A stretch of 64,000 nucleotides of DNA, from positions 1,308,417,519-1,308,481,518 of the forward strand of contig CM066033.1 in the NCBI GenBank assembly GCA_033557465.1, read 5' to 3'. Position numbers and translations under genes: made by a program. The stretch is from Ichthyophis bannanicus (lineage: Eukaryota > Chordata > Amphibia > Gymnophiona > Ichthyophiidae). A model generated the notes under the pieces. That model saw only the letters and a list, made by a program, of their open reading frames with translations. It was not told the origin of the DNA and did not search any database. Shown here piece by piece: positions 32,995-42,071 of the stretch. Positions within the stretch are counted from its first letter, which is position 1. Every line of letters begins with the position of its first letter.

Positions 32995-35900
32995 TCAAGT
33001 ATGGAACAGGTGTTTGAGGACAGCCTGACCAAACAAGGCATCCCGGCGGGAGTCCTTGTCCAAACAGTAATGGGCTGTGAAGGTATGAACCGAGGCCCAT
33101 GTGGCGGCTCGACAGATCTGATCTATGGATACAGAGTGAAGATGAGCCATAGAAGTGGCCATGGCTCTCACATTGTGAGCTGTGACATGGCCTTCCAGAG
33201 AAATATTTTTACTCTGGTAAGCAAAGGAAATACACTGAGCAATCCAATTGGAAAGTGTATGTTTGGAGACTGGAAGTCCCAAATGAGAAGGATCAAAAAC
33301 CACGAAAAGCTGGGAAGACTTTCGATGTGGCCGAGTCCTGTTGAGGTAAAAGGCAAGAGCTCTTTTACAATCTAAAGTATGAAGGTTCCTCTCTGCACTG
33401 GATGCATGAGGAGCTGGAAAAAAGACAGGTAGATATACCTCTTGATTAAGATGAAAAAGACAGGTAGATATACCTCTTGATTAAGATGAAAAGGCGAGAC
33501 CACTTTGGGCATAAAGTGGGGATTCGTCCTAAGGACCACCTTATCATGATGAAACCTGGTATAAGGTGGATGAGCCACTAAGGCCTGTAGTTCACTGATA
33601 CGGCGAGCCGAAGTGACTGCAATAAGGAAAAGGACCTTCCAGGAAAGAAATTTCAAGGAGGTAGAAACCAACGGTTCAAAAGGTGGCTTCATAAGCTGAC
33701 CCAGAACTAGGTTCAAGTCCCATGCTACCGGAGGAGGTCGGATGGGAGGCTTAGTTAGAGTCAGGCCTCTCATGAACCTTGCAACAAGCGGATGAGAGGA
33801 GACAGGTTGTCCATTTATAGGTTTTAAGGATGCTGCAATAGCACTCAAATGGACTCTTACTGAATTCGTCTTAAGGCCTGCATTAGAAAGATGCAGGAGA
33901 TAGTCTAGTAGAGAATTCAAAGGAAGTGCTAGAGGGTCAAGACCCTCTTGAGCACACCAAATGGAAAAGCGTTTCCATTTGAAAGCATAGGAACGCCTCG
34001 TGGAGGGTTTCCTAGAGGCATGAAGGATATCTTTCACTGGTTGAGAAAGATTGAAGTCATGAAGGCTTAGGCCTTCAGTAACCAAGCTCTGAGGTGTAGG
34101 GACTTGGGGTTTGGGTGCCACAAAGTCCCTTCCTCCTGAGAGAATGTCTGGCGCAGCTCCCAGGTCCAGGGAGGGTCCCTGGGAGAGATGCAGAAGTAGA
34201 AGGAACCACACTTGGCGTGGCCAGCGTGGAGCTATGAGGATCATCGATCTGTGATCCCTCTGTAGTTTGAACAGAGTCTTGGGAATCAAAGGAATGGGTG
34301 GAAAGGCATATAGGAATTCCTGACCCCAATGTAGGAGAAAGGCGTCGTTGGCCTGAGCTCCCTGACACGGAGTCCTGGAACAGAACGGGGGAAGTTTGGC
34401 ATTCCACGGACTTGCAAAGAGGTCTATGTCCGGGGTTCCCCATTCCTGAAAGATTCTGTTTATCTGGTCCATATGTAGGGACCATTCGTGTGGAAGCAGA
34501 ACTCGACTGAGTCTGTCTGCCCAAGAGTTTTGAACCCCTGGAAGATAGACTGCCAGAAGATGAATTTGATGCTCTCTGGCGAAGGCCCATAATCTGAGAG
34601 CTTCGTTGCAAAGCGACAGAGAGCCTGTCCCTCCTTGTTTGTTTATGTAGAACATGGCCACCTGATTGTCTGTCTGGACTAGGACGGTCAGGTTGACTAG
34701 GAGGGTATGGAAGACTTTGAGGGCAAAGAAGATTGCTCGAAGTTCCAGGAGGTTGATGTGAAGGGTGGTCTCTTGTGGAGACCAAGTACCCTGAGTGGAG
34801 AGGTGTTGAAGATGGGCTCCCCACCCTGTTTGGGAGGCATCTGTTGTGAGGGTTGCTTGGGGCAACAAAGGTTGGAAGGGGGTCCCCAACAACAGATTCT
34901 TGGTGGATATCCACCATTGGAGGGACCAAAACAGACGCTTTGAGGTGAGTATTTGGTCGGAGAGCACTCCTGATGCTTGAGTCCACTGGGTGGCCAAGGT
35001 CCATTGAGCTGCTCTCATATGAAGACGAGCGTAGGGCACCACGTGTACCGTGGAGGCCATGTGGCCCAGAAGTCGTAGCATTTCCCTGGCTGTCAAGTGA
35101 CTGCTGGACTGAGCTTGGGAGGCCAAGCACAGCAGACGTTGGCCCCGGACTCGAGGTAGGTAGGCCCTTGCAGTGGTGGTGTCCAACTGGGCCCCTATGA
35201 ATTCTAGAGACTGAGTAGGGGTAAGTTGAGACTTGGGAAGGTTTACCACCAGTCCCAAATACTGCAGAAGGTGCCTTGTGCGGTCCAGGGAAATCTGGGC
35301 CTCTGACTGAGATGGAGCTCGGATGAGCCAGTCGTCCAGATATGGGAATACAAAAATTCACAGACCTCTTAGAAATGCAGCCACCACTGCCATGCATTTG
35401 GTGAACACTCTTGGAGCAGAGGCTAGACCGAAGGGAAGTACTCTGTACTGGAAATGTTTTCCCTGAAACAGAAATCTTAGATATTTTCTGTGGGATGGGT
35501 GGATGAGTATGTGTGTATACGCATCCTTGAGATCTAGAGAACAAAGCCAATCCTGACTCTGAAGGTATGGAAGGAGAATGCCTAGAGAAAGCATTTTGAA
35601 TTTCTCCTTGTACAGAAATTTGTTCAATTCTCTCAGATCTAGGATAGGTCTGAATCCCCCTGTCTTCTTTGTTATGAGAAAATAAGGGGAGTAGAATCCT
35701 GTCCCTTGTTGAAGAAGAGGAACCTCTTCTATTGCCCCTTGGGCAAGGAGAGAAGAGACTTCCTGATCCAACAGGTCCAGGAGAGATGGGGGAGAATTGA
35801 AATGCCTCACCATGGTATATGGAGGAAGGTTGGAAAAATGAAGTTTGTAGCCCTCTCTGATGATAGAGAGGGTCCATTGCTCTGATGTAATTTGCTCCCA

Positions 35901-36080
35901 TCTGGGAGCAAAGTGAGCTAACCTTCCGGGAATGGTGAGGGGCTCTGGTTGTTCTAGAGCCAGAAAGGTTAAGTTCTCTAGGGGCAAGTCAAAACCCCTG
36001 AGGGGGTTGAGCCTGCTGAGGAGTGGCAGACACTGCAGGCTTTGACCTTGCCTGTTTAGGTTGCTGACGTTTAGCAGCAA
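32995..36080 (-). pseudogene. DIRS D pol: RT, RNase H, methyltransferase-like segment and tyrosine recombinase, two lesions
   Basis: A single minus-strand frame from 36080 contains RT (FRPILDLRELNKFL, LDLKDAYTHILIHP, LPFGLASAPRVFTKC), one in-frame TGA at 35355-35357 just before FVFPYLDDWLI, RNase H (TTDASQTGWGAH, NLLELRAI, QTDNQVAMFYINKQGG, SWADRLSR), the methyltransferase-like segment (DIDLFAS ... YAFPPIP) and recombinase box I (ARRISELQAL, about 33600). A perfect 35-bp tandem duplication (33421-33455 and 33456-33490) then shifts the frame. The distal recombinase (TAHNVRAMATSMAHL, TFTAHYCL) follows in another frame to the stop at 32995. Without these two events the frame would be open, so decay is recent. 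It overlaps gag by about 90 bases. Confidence 0.9.
33421..33490. repeat. 35-bp tandem duplication inside the DIRS D recombinase
   Basis: Two identical adjacent 35-base units begin aaagacaggtagatatacct. The homologous stretch in DIRS E (about 49670-49710) has a single copy. The length is not a multiple of three. Confidence 0.92.
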
Positions 36081-37806
36081 AGCGAGGCTGAGAAGATTGT
36101 TGGCCAGTATTTGTGGAAAATCTGGCCTTCTTGTAGTAAGGCCTCTTGAAAGACTTTTTCTTGGCAGGAGTAGAGGTAGACTTAGAAAGTCTATCTAATA
36201 TAGCATTTTCTGCGTCCATTTGAGTGGCTTTAATTTGCCAGTCCTTACCAAATAAGTTCTCACCTGTACAGGGCAGATTCCGTAAGCCATCCAGGACCCA
36301 GGGTTCTAGGTCAGAGGCCTGGAGCCAAGCAAGTCGTCGGGCTGCAATAGCAATGCCCGAAGCTCTACCGGCACCCTCAAAGGAATCAAAAGCTGCTCTG
36401 TTGGAGAACTTAGAAACATCTAAAAGCTGTTTCACCAGAGAAAGGAACTCCTCCTTTCTATCCTCAGGGATAAAGGAGGCAAAATGCCGTATCTTTAGGG
36501 CAAGTTCCCTGAGAAACATGCCCATATACAGACTGTAAGAATTAATCCTGGCTATAAGCATACTAGCCTGGAAAATTTTTCTGCCAAAAGAGTCTAGGGT
36601 CTTACATTCTTGCCCTGGAGGGGTAGAAGAGTGCCTTTTGGTGCTCTTAATCTTTTTCAGCGCAGACTTCACCACAATGGAATGGTGAGGCAGCTGAGTC
36701 TTTTGAAACCCAGGAGAAGGAGGGACCCGGTACATGGTGTCCAACCTACGAGAGTAAGGAGACAACGTTAGAGGAGCCTCCCATAAGTCCATCAAGTGTT
36801 CTTGAAGGATTTCATGGATAGGCAGGGTGACTGCCTCTTTAGGAACCTTAGGGTATCCGAAAATATCCAATTTCTTTGACCTAGGTTCTTTTTCAGAGGA
36901 TGTGGTAATAGAAAGTCCTTTAGCTAGTTCTAAAATGAAGTCTTGAAAGGACAAATCCTCTGGTGGAGACATTCTCCTCTTTGGGGAAGAGGGGTCTTCA
37001 TGAAGAACTAGAGACAGCTCATCAGAGTCCTCAGAGGAGTCAAAATCCTCAGAAGAATCAGAGTATTCTCTATTTGCTTCCAACGCACGATACGCATACC
37101 GATCGGTATCGACATCGGGCGTACCGGGTATGGGATCGGTATCGGGTGAAAACCCGGATCCGGCATGCGGAACCGATCTGCGTTTGGAAGTCGATGGTCT
37201 CGGTTCCGGTATGGGAGACGATACCGGAACCGGTACCGCTGAACGCGGTACTGAAGGCGTCGCAGCATTAATAAAAGCCAGCATGGCTTGCTGCATGGTC
37301 TGAACAGTATTGCTCATAGACGCCACTGCTGCCTGGATGTTGGTACCGGTATGGGCCGGTACCCCAGAGCAGTCTAACAGGTGATCAGTCGAGGCCGTGC
37401 CATCGATGTCAACCTGTAACCCCATAGATGGTGCTTTGGAAGCCAGAGCTTCCCGCCGGGGTTGTTTGGCTGGGGCAGGATCCTCAGATTCAGAAGTGAG
37501 AGCCTCTCGATGCTTTGAAGGAGATTTGCTCTTTGAGGACCTGCCCGAAGAAGGTTTGGTTACCTGAGATCCATCCGGAGAGGAAGACCTGGATGACTGT
37601 GATGCTGGATTATCTGAAGCAAACAGCACATGGAATTTGTTGGCCCGGTTCTGCAACCCACGCTTAGATATCTGGGAGCAGGATGGGCAGTCCGGAATGG
37701 AGTGGTCAGGTCCCAAACATTTAAGACACCATTCATGGGTGTCTGTGACAGAAATAACAGCACTACACTTGGTACACTTCTTAAAACCAGGGGCTGGTTT
37801 CTCCAT
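35989..37806 (-). CDS. DIRS D gag, intact 605 codons
   Basis: A complete frame from MEKPAPGFKKCTKC to QPPQGF-stop. Residues 10-48 form the zinc-type head (CTKC, HEWCLKCLGPDH, CPSC). Residues about 55-270 are Ser/Pro-rich and variable. The SPPEDLSFQDFILELAKGL block lies at about 282-302, followed by a conserved helix-rich region (QLPHHSIVVKSALKKIKS, YSLYMGMFLRELAL). A Lys/Arg/Gln-rich tail (KKKSFKRPYYKKARF) probably binds nucleic acid. There is no CCHC knuckle. It is the only uninterrupted DIRS gag in the window and serves as the reference for the others. Pol overlaps its 3' end in another frame. The function as the DIRS structural protein is inferred from position and conservation. Confidence 0.9.
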   Translation of the reverse strand: MEKPAPGFKKCTKCSAVISVTDTHEWCLKCLGPDHSIPDCPSCSQISKRGLQNRANKFHVLFASDNPASQSSRSSSPDGSQVTKPSSGRSSKSKSPSKHREALTSESEDPAPAKQPRREALASKAPSMGLQVDIDGTASTDHLLDCSGVPAHTGTNIQAAVASMSNTVQTMQQAMLAFINAATPSVPRSAVPVPVSSPIPEPRPSTSKRRSVPHAGSGFSPDTDPIPGTPDVDTDRYAYRALEANREYSDSSEDFDSSEDSDELSLVLHEDPSSPKRRMSPPEDLSFQDFILELAKGLSITTSSEKEPRSKKLDIFGYPKVPKEAVTLPIHEILQEHLMDLWEAPLTLSPYSRRLDTMYRVPPSPGFQKTQLPHHSIVVKSALKKIKSTKRHSSTPPGQECKTLDSFGRKIFQASMLIARINSYSLYMGMFLRELALKIRHFASFIPEDRKEEFLSLVKQLLDVSKFSNRAAFDSFEGAGRASGIAIAARRLAWLQASDLEPWVLDGLRNLPCTGENLFGKDWQIKATQMDAENAILDRLSKSTSTPAKKKSFKRPYYKKARFSTNTGQQSSQPRFAAKRQQPKQARSKPAVSATPQQAQPPQGF

Positions 37807-38084
37807 GAGGAGAATTTGTGTAGGCCTGAGGCCTAACCGAAGTCACCAAGTTGTGCAGAGAGAAAGTTGTTTTTTTTTTTTTTCAAAAGAAAAGAAAAGA
37901 GAGACCGGCGGTACCGGTTTCGGTATGGGGAAGGCAGGTACGCGGTCTAAAGAAACAAACTAAAACAAGAATTTCTTCAGCGGTGACAGGAACACGACCT
38001 GCTGGCTCCGCGGAAAAAGAGAAACTGAGGAGAGCTGGTCAGGAAGGTGGGAAGGCAGCGCGCATGTGCAGTGGGAGGCCCCAA

Positions 38085-38188
38085 AAGCTTCCTTCTGGGA
38101 AGCTGGGGAGCTTTCCCGCGCAGGCTCCGTCGGTACCGACGTACCCATAAGTGAGGACTTATTCCTGCTTGTTCCTGGAGATCATCAA
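38085..38188. repeat. DIRS D right ITR
   Basis: The stretch ccttctgggaagctggggagc ... CGTCGGTACCGACG ... cctgcttgttcctggagat is the inverse of 32540-32665. Confidence 0.88.
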
Positions 38189-38189
38189 A

Positions 38190-38840
38190 AACACTTTCAC
38201 TATTGGTAAGCACCAAGTCCAGTATGGCCCCTTCACGTGTGGGTTCTGTTACCAGTTGTCTGAATAGTTCTCCCTGTATATCCTTACTTCAAGATGATAC
38301 TGCAGCTGAAATATGCCAATCAACATCTGGCATATTGAAATCCCAAATCTGTAGCACGTCCCCTTTCCTAGCAATGCTGCATATCTCTTCAATTAACTCT
38401 CAGTCCACCTCTTCCTTCTGTGAGGGAAGTCTGTACATCACGCTTTTCTCTTTCTAGTTTAACCCACAGTGCCTCCTCTCTCCCTTTTAAGCTCTGTAGT
38501 TCCAAAGCTTTAATATTGTTTTTTTACATATAGTGCCACTACTCCTCCTCTTTTTCCTACCCTGTCATTTCTGAATAAAGTATAACCTGGTATAGTTATA
38601 TCCAGTCATGATTTTCTGTGAACCATGTTTCTGTAACTGCCACTAAATCCAAGTCAGCCTCTCCCATTAAAACTAAAACATCTAGTATCTTATTTCCCAT
38701 GCTACGGGCATTTATACACACCGCTTTCCATATGTTGTTCCTTTTACCCATTTCCATAAAAGTATTTAATGTTTCACTTACCTGGGGGGCTTTCTTCACC
38801 CATCATCAACAAATCTAGTTTAAAACCCTCTTCAGTAAAT
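38190..38840 (-). pseudogene. LINE-2 ORF2, endonuclease N-terminal half
   Basis: The minus strand contains CINARSMGNKILDVLVLMGE and LDLVAVTETWFTENHDW, the NARS and TETW blocks that open CR1-type apurinic endonucleases (about 38600-38730). Further decayed endonuclease sequence continues to 38190, where DIRS D interrupts. The reading resumes at 32539 with the SDHH motif. Confidence 0.85.
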
Positions 38841-38926
38841 TAGCCAGTCTGTTACTCAAGAAATATCGACCCTTCTTGGACAGATGGATGCCATCTATGC
38901 TCTGCAACCTTTGGAACAGCATCCTA
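38841..38926 (-). pseudogene. LINE-2 ORF1, esterase C-terminal block
   Basis: The minus strand reads [21 protein letters not shown], containing the Asp-His pair of the SGNH esterase. It is separated from the rest of ORF1 (39407-40235) by CR1 copy 4. Confidence 0.8.
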
Positions 38927-39406
38927 AAAAGGTTAGGGCTCTTTAACCTGGAAAAGAGACGGCTGAGGGGAGATATGGTAGAAGTCTATAAATTAATGAA
39001 CGGAGTGGAACGGGTAAATGTAGATCGATTGTTTACGTTATCAGAATATAGAAAGACTAGGGGACATGCAATGAAGCTACAGGGTAAACTATTTAAGACT
39101 AATAAAAGAAAATATTTTTTCACTCAATGTGTAATCAAACTCTGGAATTTGTTACCGGAGAATGTAGTAAAGGCTGTTAGTGTAGCTGGGTTTAAAAAAG
39201 GTTTGGACAAGTTCCTGGAGGAAAGGTCCATAAACCATTAAGAAGGGACACAGGATATCAATGCTTGACCCAGTACAAGCATTGTGGAACCTGTGTCTTT
39301 TGGGGAAACTGCTAGGTACATATGACCTAGATTGGCCACTGTTGGAAACAGAATACTGGGCTTGATGGACCTTGGTCTGACCCAGTATGGCATATCTTAT
39401 GTTCTT
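38927..39406 (+). mobile_element. CR1 LINE copy 4, extreme 5' truncation
   Basis: It contains only the last 100 or so codons of ORF2 ([20 protein letters not shown] ... [16 protein letters not shown], stop near 39241) and the 3' end (gacccagtatggcatatcttatg). It is inserted in the LINE-2 ORF1 esterase domain and is very similar to 6260-7062. Confidence 0.9.
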
Positions 39407-40235
39407 AGGTCCAGGAAACCAAAACGCTCTCGATGACACCATCCACGCAGCCATGCATTCATTTCCAGGATGCGAGCTTCTCTGTCTTGGCCTTTACCCT
39501 CAACAGGGAAGATTGAAGAGAATACTACCTGCGCCACTATCTGCTTCACCCTCTGTCCCAGAGCCATGAAGTCACTTTTGATATGCTCAGAGGGATACCT
39601 GGCAGTATTCATTTGTGCCAACATGTATCAGCAACATTGGGCAATAGTCAGTAGGCTTGATGAGTCTCAGCAAACTCTCCGTAACATCTCGGATTTTGGC
39701 ACCTGTCAGACAGCATACCTCTCTGGACATCAAGTCTGGTTGGCAGATGGACACCTCAGTACCCCTCAGAAGAGTCATCAACCACCACTACCCGCTTCCT
39801 TGTGGTCACTGATTCTGCAACTTTGGGGTGCTTGAGCTCTGGTTATTCCCTTTCCAAGGATGCTTTCACCTCCTCCACTTCCAGGACCGCATAATGGTTC
39901 TTCAGTTCAATGGCTGGAGAAGTTGGATTGGTGATTCTGCAGGCCCTGGTGACTTGTGTCCAAGCTTCATCATTCTGTAGTCTCCCATCTTCTCCTCTGC
40001 TGGAGAGCTTGGATGTTGCAAGAAGCATCTCATCAATGTACTTCTCAGTCTCTTGAATGTTCCTGAGCCTCGCCACCTCCTCTCCGAGTTCCTCCACTTG
40101 TTTCCTGAGAGGTTCTGCCTGCAGGCATCCTGCACATGGAATTGGTCCTTCAACTGGCATTGGGACCTCTGTCTGGACAGATGCAGAAACTGTAACGGGG
40201 GCAACAGCTTTGGTAATACGATTTTTCTGAGCCAT
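39407..40235 (-). pseudogene. LINE-2 ORF1: coiled-coil head and esterase, broken
   Basis: The minus-strand start MAQKNRITKAVAPVTV (40235) is followed by CAGCLQAEPLRKQVEELGEEV, a Cys pair plus heptad-like coiled coil, then an esterase with MLLIHVGTNEYCQ (about 39630) and EARILEMNAWLRGWCHRERF (about 39480). Frame changes lie near 39843 and 39590. The catalytic Asp-His block lies beyond CR1 copy 4. A coiled coil plus SGNH esterase is the known plan of CR1-type ORF1. Confidence 0.84.
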
Positions 40236-40690
40236 TGTTCAGTCGGTGGAGCTTAGTTATCTTTGCTTGAAATGTATAGCCCTTGTTAGGAATGCCTGAT
40301 TTTTCATAGGTAGGGATGAGTTCTTAGATTTGTTGCTGGTATTGAGTATCCATTCGCAGGGTTTTGTGTTATGATGCACAATGTTTGGCAGTGGAAGGAG
40401 CTGGTAGTATTGTCACCGACAAGAGACTAGAATTTGAATGGAATCCTTTTTGTATATTGAGTTGTAAATTGAAAACCCTACTGCTTATCTGAATTTGTTG
40501 TTGGGAGAGTTTTATATGGTGAATCTGGGAGTGTTCCATATGAATGAATAATTAACCGATGTATTTTCAAAAGATATACAGATACTATGAGGCTGTTTAA
40601 ATTGCTAAATGCCCAGATATTATCCGTATATTTGTGGGCTATGTTAGGGGAAGAGCAAGGGTAGGCCAGAAAATTTTCCAGATAGTGGCA
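40236..40690. other. Probable LINE-2 5' region, otherwise unrecognised
   Basis: There is no coding frame or repeat end that I recognise. It lies directly upstream of LINE-2 ORF1 and may be its 5' untranslated region. Confidence 0.35.
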
Positions 40691-41087
40691 ATATTACTAC
40701 TTCTACTATTATTATTACTGAGCATTTGTATAGCGCTACAAGATGTAAGCAGCACTGCAAAAACATAAGTAAAAGATAGTCCCTATTCATCAGAGCTTAC
40801 AATCTAGTCAAGACAGTCAACATCTAGGGGGACTGGTAAGAAAACACAAAGGAGATTAGGCGAATCAAGTTCTGAAAGCAACAGCGAAGAGGTGAGCTTT
40901 CAGCTTGGTTTTGAAAAGGGCCAGAGATGAAACCTGACATACAGACTCAGGTAGTTTGTTCAAGGCATAAGGAGAAGCACGATGAAAGGAGTGAAGTCTA
41001 GAGTTAGCAATAGAAGAGAAGGGCACAGATAGAAGCGAATTTGCCAGAAGAGTGGTATTTAGGTAAGTTACAAGTTTAGTTTGCAAA
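40691..41087 (-). mobile_element. L2 LINE 3' fragment
   Basis: The minus strand has the (tactac)n-like end (40698-40725), the gcatttgtatagcgctacaag block and the C-terminal coding piece (40865-41086) with SxYALNKLPESVCQVSSLALFK and KAHLF. It is the same family as 8253-10493. Confidence 0.85.
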
Positions 41088-41097
41088 AAATTAAATG

Positions 41098-41308
41098 TGT
41101 GCCGTTGAGTTAGTGCTGACTCCTGGCGACCCAGTAGCTTCTGGGTTTACTTGACAGTGTGATCGAAAGTAGCTTGCCAGGCCTTTCTTCCGAGGCAATG
41201 GTGGGTTAAAGTGACTTGCCCAAGGCCACAAGGAGCACTAGTGGGAATGAAACCTTGGTCTCTTGGTTACAAAACCAGTGCTCTAACTACTAGGCTACTC
41301 CTCCACTA
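41098..41308 (-). mobile_element. tRNA-derived MIR-like SINE, older copy
   Basis: On the minus strand the head ggaggagtagcctagtagttag (A box) and ggtttcattccc (B box) are followed by ccttgggcaagtcac, the MIR-like core, then cgccaggagtcagcac. The tail differs from the SINEs at 6392 and 52557, so this is an older relative. It is not a functional tRNA gene. Confidence 0.72.
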
Positions 41309-41310
41309 TG

Positions 41311-41844
41311 TTTAGTTTAGGTCTAGCCTAAGCAGATAGTTTTCTCACCAATGCTCTAAACAGAACTATGCAAACAATGCTGGTCCCACCCCTGCAGGTC
41401 ACTTCCTGTCCTGGACCCACCCACAGAGTTCCACGTCTCTTTTTGTCTAAAACGTAAGCCCTGCTTAATGTATTGCATGGAAACGACTTCTTTTCAATTA
41501 ATTGTGCATAAAATTCAGTCAAACAACAATTAGTAACACCATAGACAAACATTCCTTATATATAAAAAAGGCCATCAGATCAGGAGCACATTAGAGCTGA
41601 GCAATTAATTCATTGCCAGGTCCTCATCGGTCCACTGAAAATTCAAATTCACATGTGTATTCTTCAACTTGTGTATATAAATTTATTTTTTAACTTGTGT
41701 TTTTGTATACACCAAACTTTTTCTGTTTCAATTTTCAACATTACTGCTCTCCATCTTGTTCACAATAACAGCACTTGAAATGAACACGATGTTGAGGAGC
41801 ACTCCCTGATGGCAGAAAGCAGACACGGATGTCATTCAAAACAT
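41311..41844 (-). repeat. Unclassified interspersed repeat, inverted partner at 58140
   Basis: 41500-41720 matches the reverse complement of about 58190-58410, including caccatagacaaacattcc, gagctgagcaa, cctcatcggt and aattcacatgtg words. A TATA-like tatatataaaaaagg lies at 41568. The coding content and family are unknown. Confidence 0.55.
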
Positions 41845-41936
41845 GAATTTATTTAATACATTTTTGATATACTGCTTCTTCTACAAGATAAAGCGGTTTA
41901 CAAAGAGTTTTTACAATGAACAAGTTAGAAAGCGTA
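41845..41936 (-). repeat. L2-like LINE or SINE 3' tail, left of DIRS E
   Basis: The stretch aatttatttaatac ... atatactgcttc ... aaagcggtttacaaa is the hairpin tail seen at 55440 and 52580. The same element appears to continue at 54742 beyond DIRS E. Confidence 0.6.
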
Positions 41937-42071
41937 GTTACTCACCTGTAACAGGTGATCTCCGGGAACAGCAGGAATTTAGTCTTCACATATGGGTATC
42001 ATCGGAGCCTGCACGGAAACGCTCCACAGCGTCCAATAGGAATGCTTTTGGGAGCATCCCTCAGCACATGC
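41937..42071. repeat. DIRS E left ITR
   Basis: It begins tagttactcacctgtaacag. The dyad seen in the right ITR is reduced to tatcatcgg here. The LTR element cuts it at cacatgc; the other half (gcgctgccttcccgcc) follows at 48914. Confidence 0.85.

Larger units (their letters stand above)
32540..38188 (-). mobile_element. DIRS D: best preserved DIRS-like retrotransposon
   Basis: A 5.65-kb element with left ITR (32540-32665), ICR (32797-32895), pol (32995-36080), an intact 605-codon gag (35989-37806) and right ITR (38085-38188). It is inserted in the endonuclease region of LINE-2. Known lesions are one TGA and one 35-bp tandem duplication, both in pol. Confidence 0.93.
21298..40690 (-). mobile_element. 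LINE-2: second CR1-like LINE, minus strand, heavily nested
   Basis: Pieces in the element's 5'-to-3' order are 40690-39407 (5' region and ORF1), 38926-38189 (end of ORF1 and endonuclease), 32539-30658 (endonuclease end and RT) and 21751-21298 (C-terminus and 3' end). Intruders are CR1 copy 4 (38927-39406), DIRS D (32540-38188), CR1 copy 3 with DIRS C inside (21752-30657) and a hAT MITE (21354-21555). The reading is colinear across each intruder by comparison with the LINE-2 copy at 62763-64000. Confidence 0.82.

Noticed and set aside
34075..35901. The 608-codon minus-strand frame as an independent gene
   Set aside because: It overlaps DIRS D pol in another frame. Its homologues in B, C and E also lie over pol. 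I kept it only as a hypothesis in the findings.
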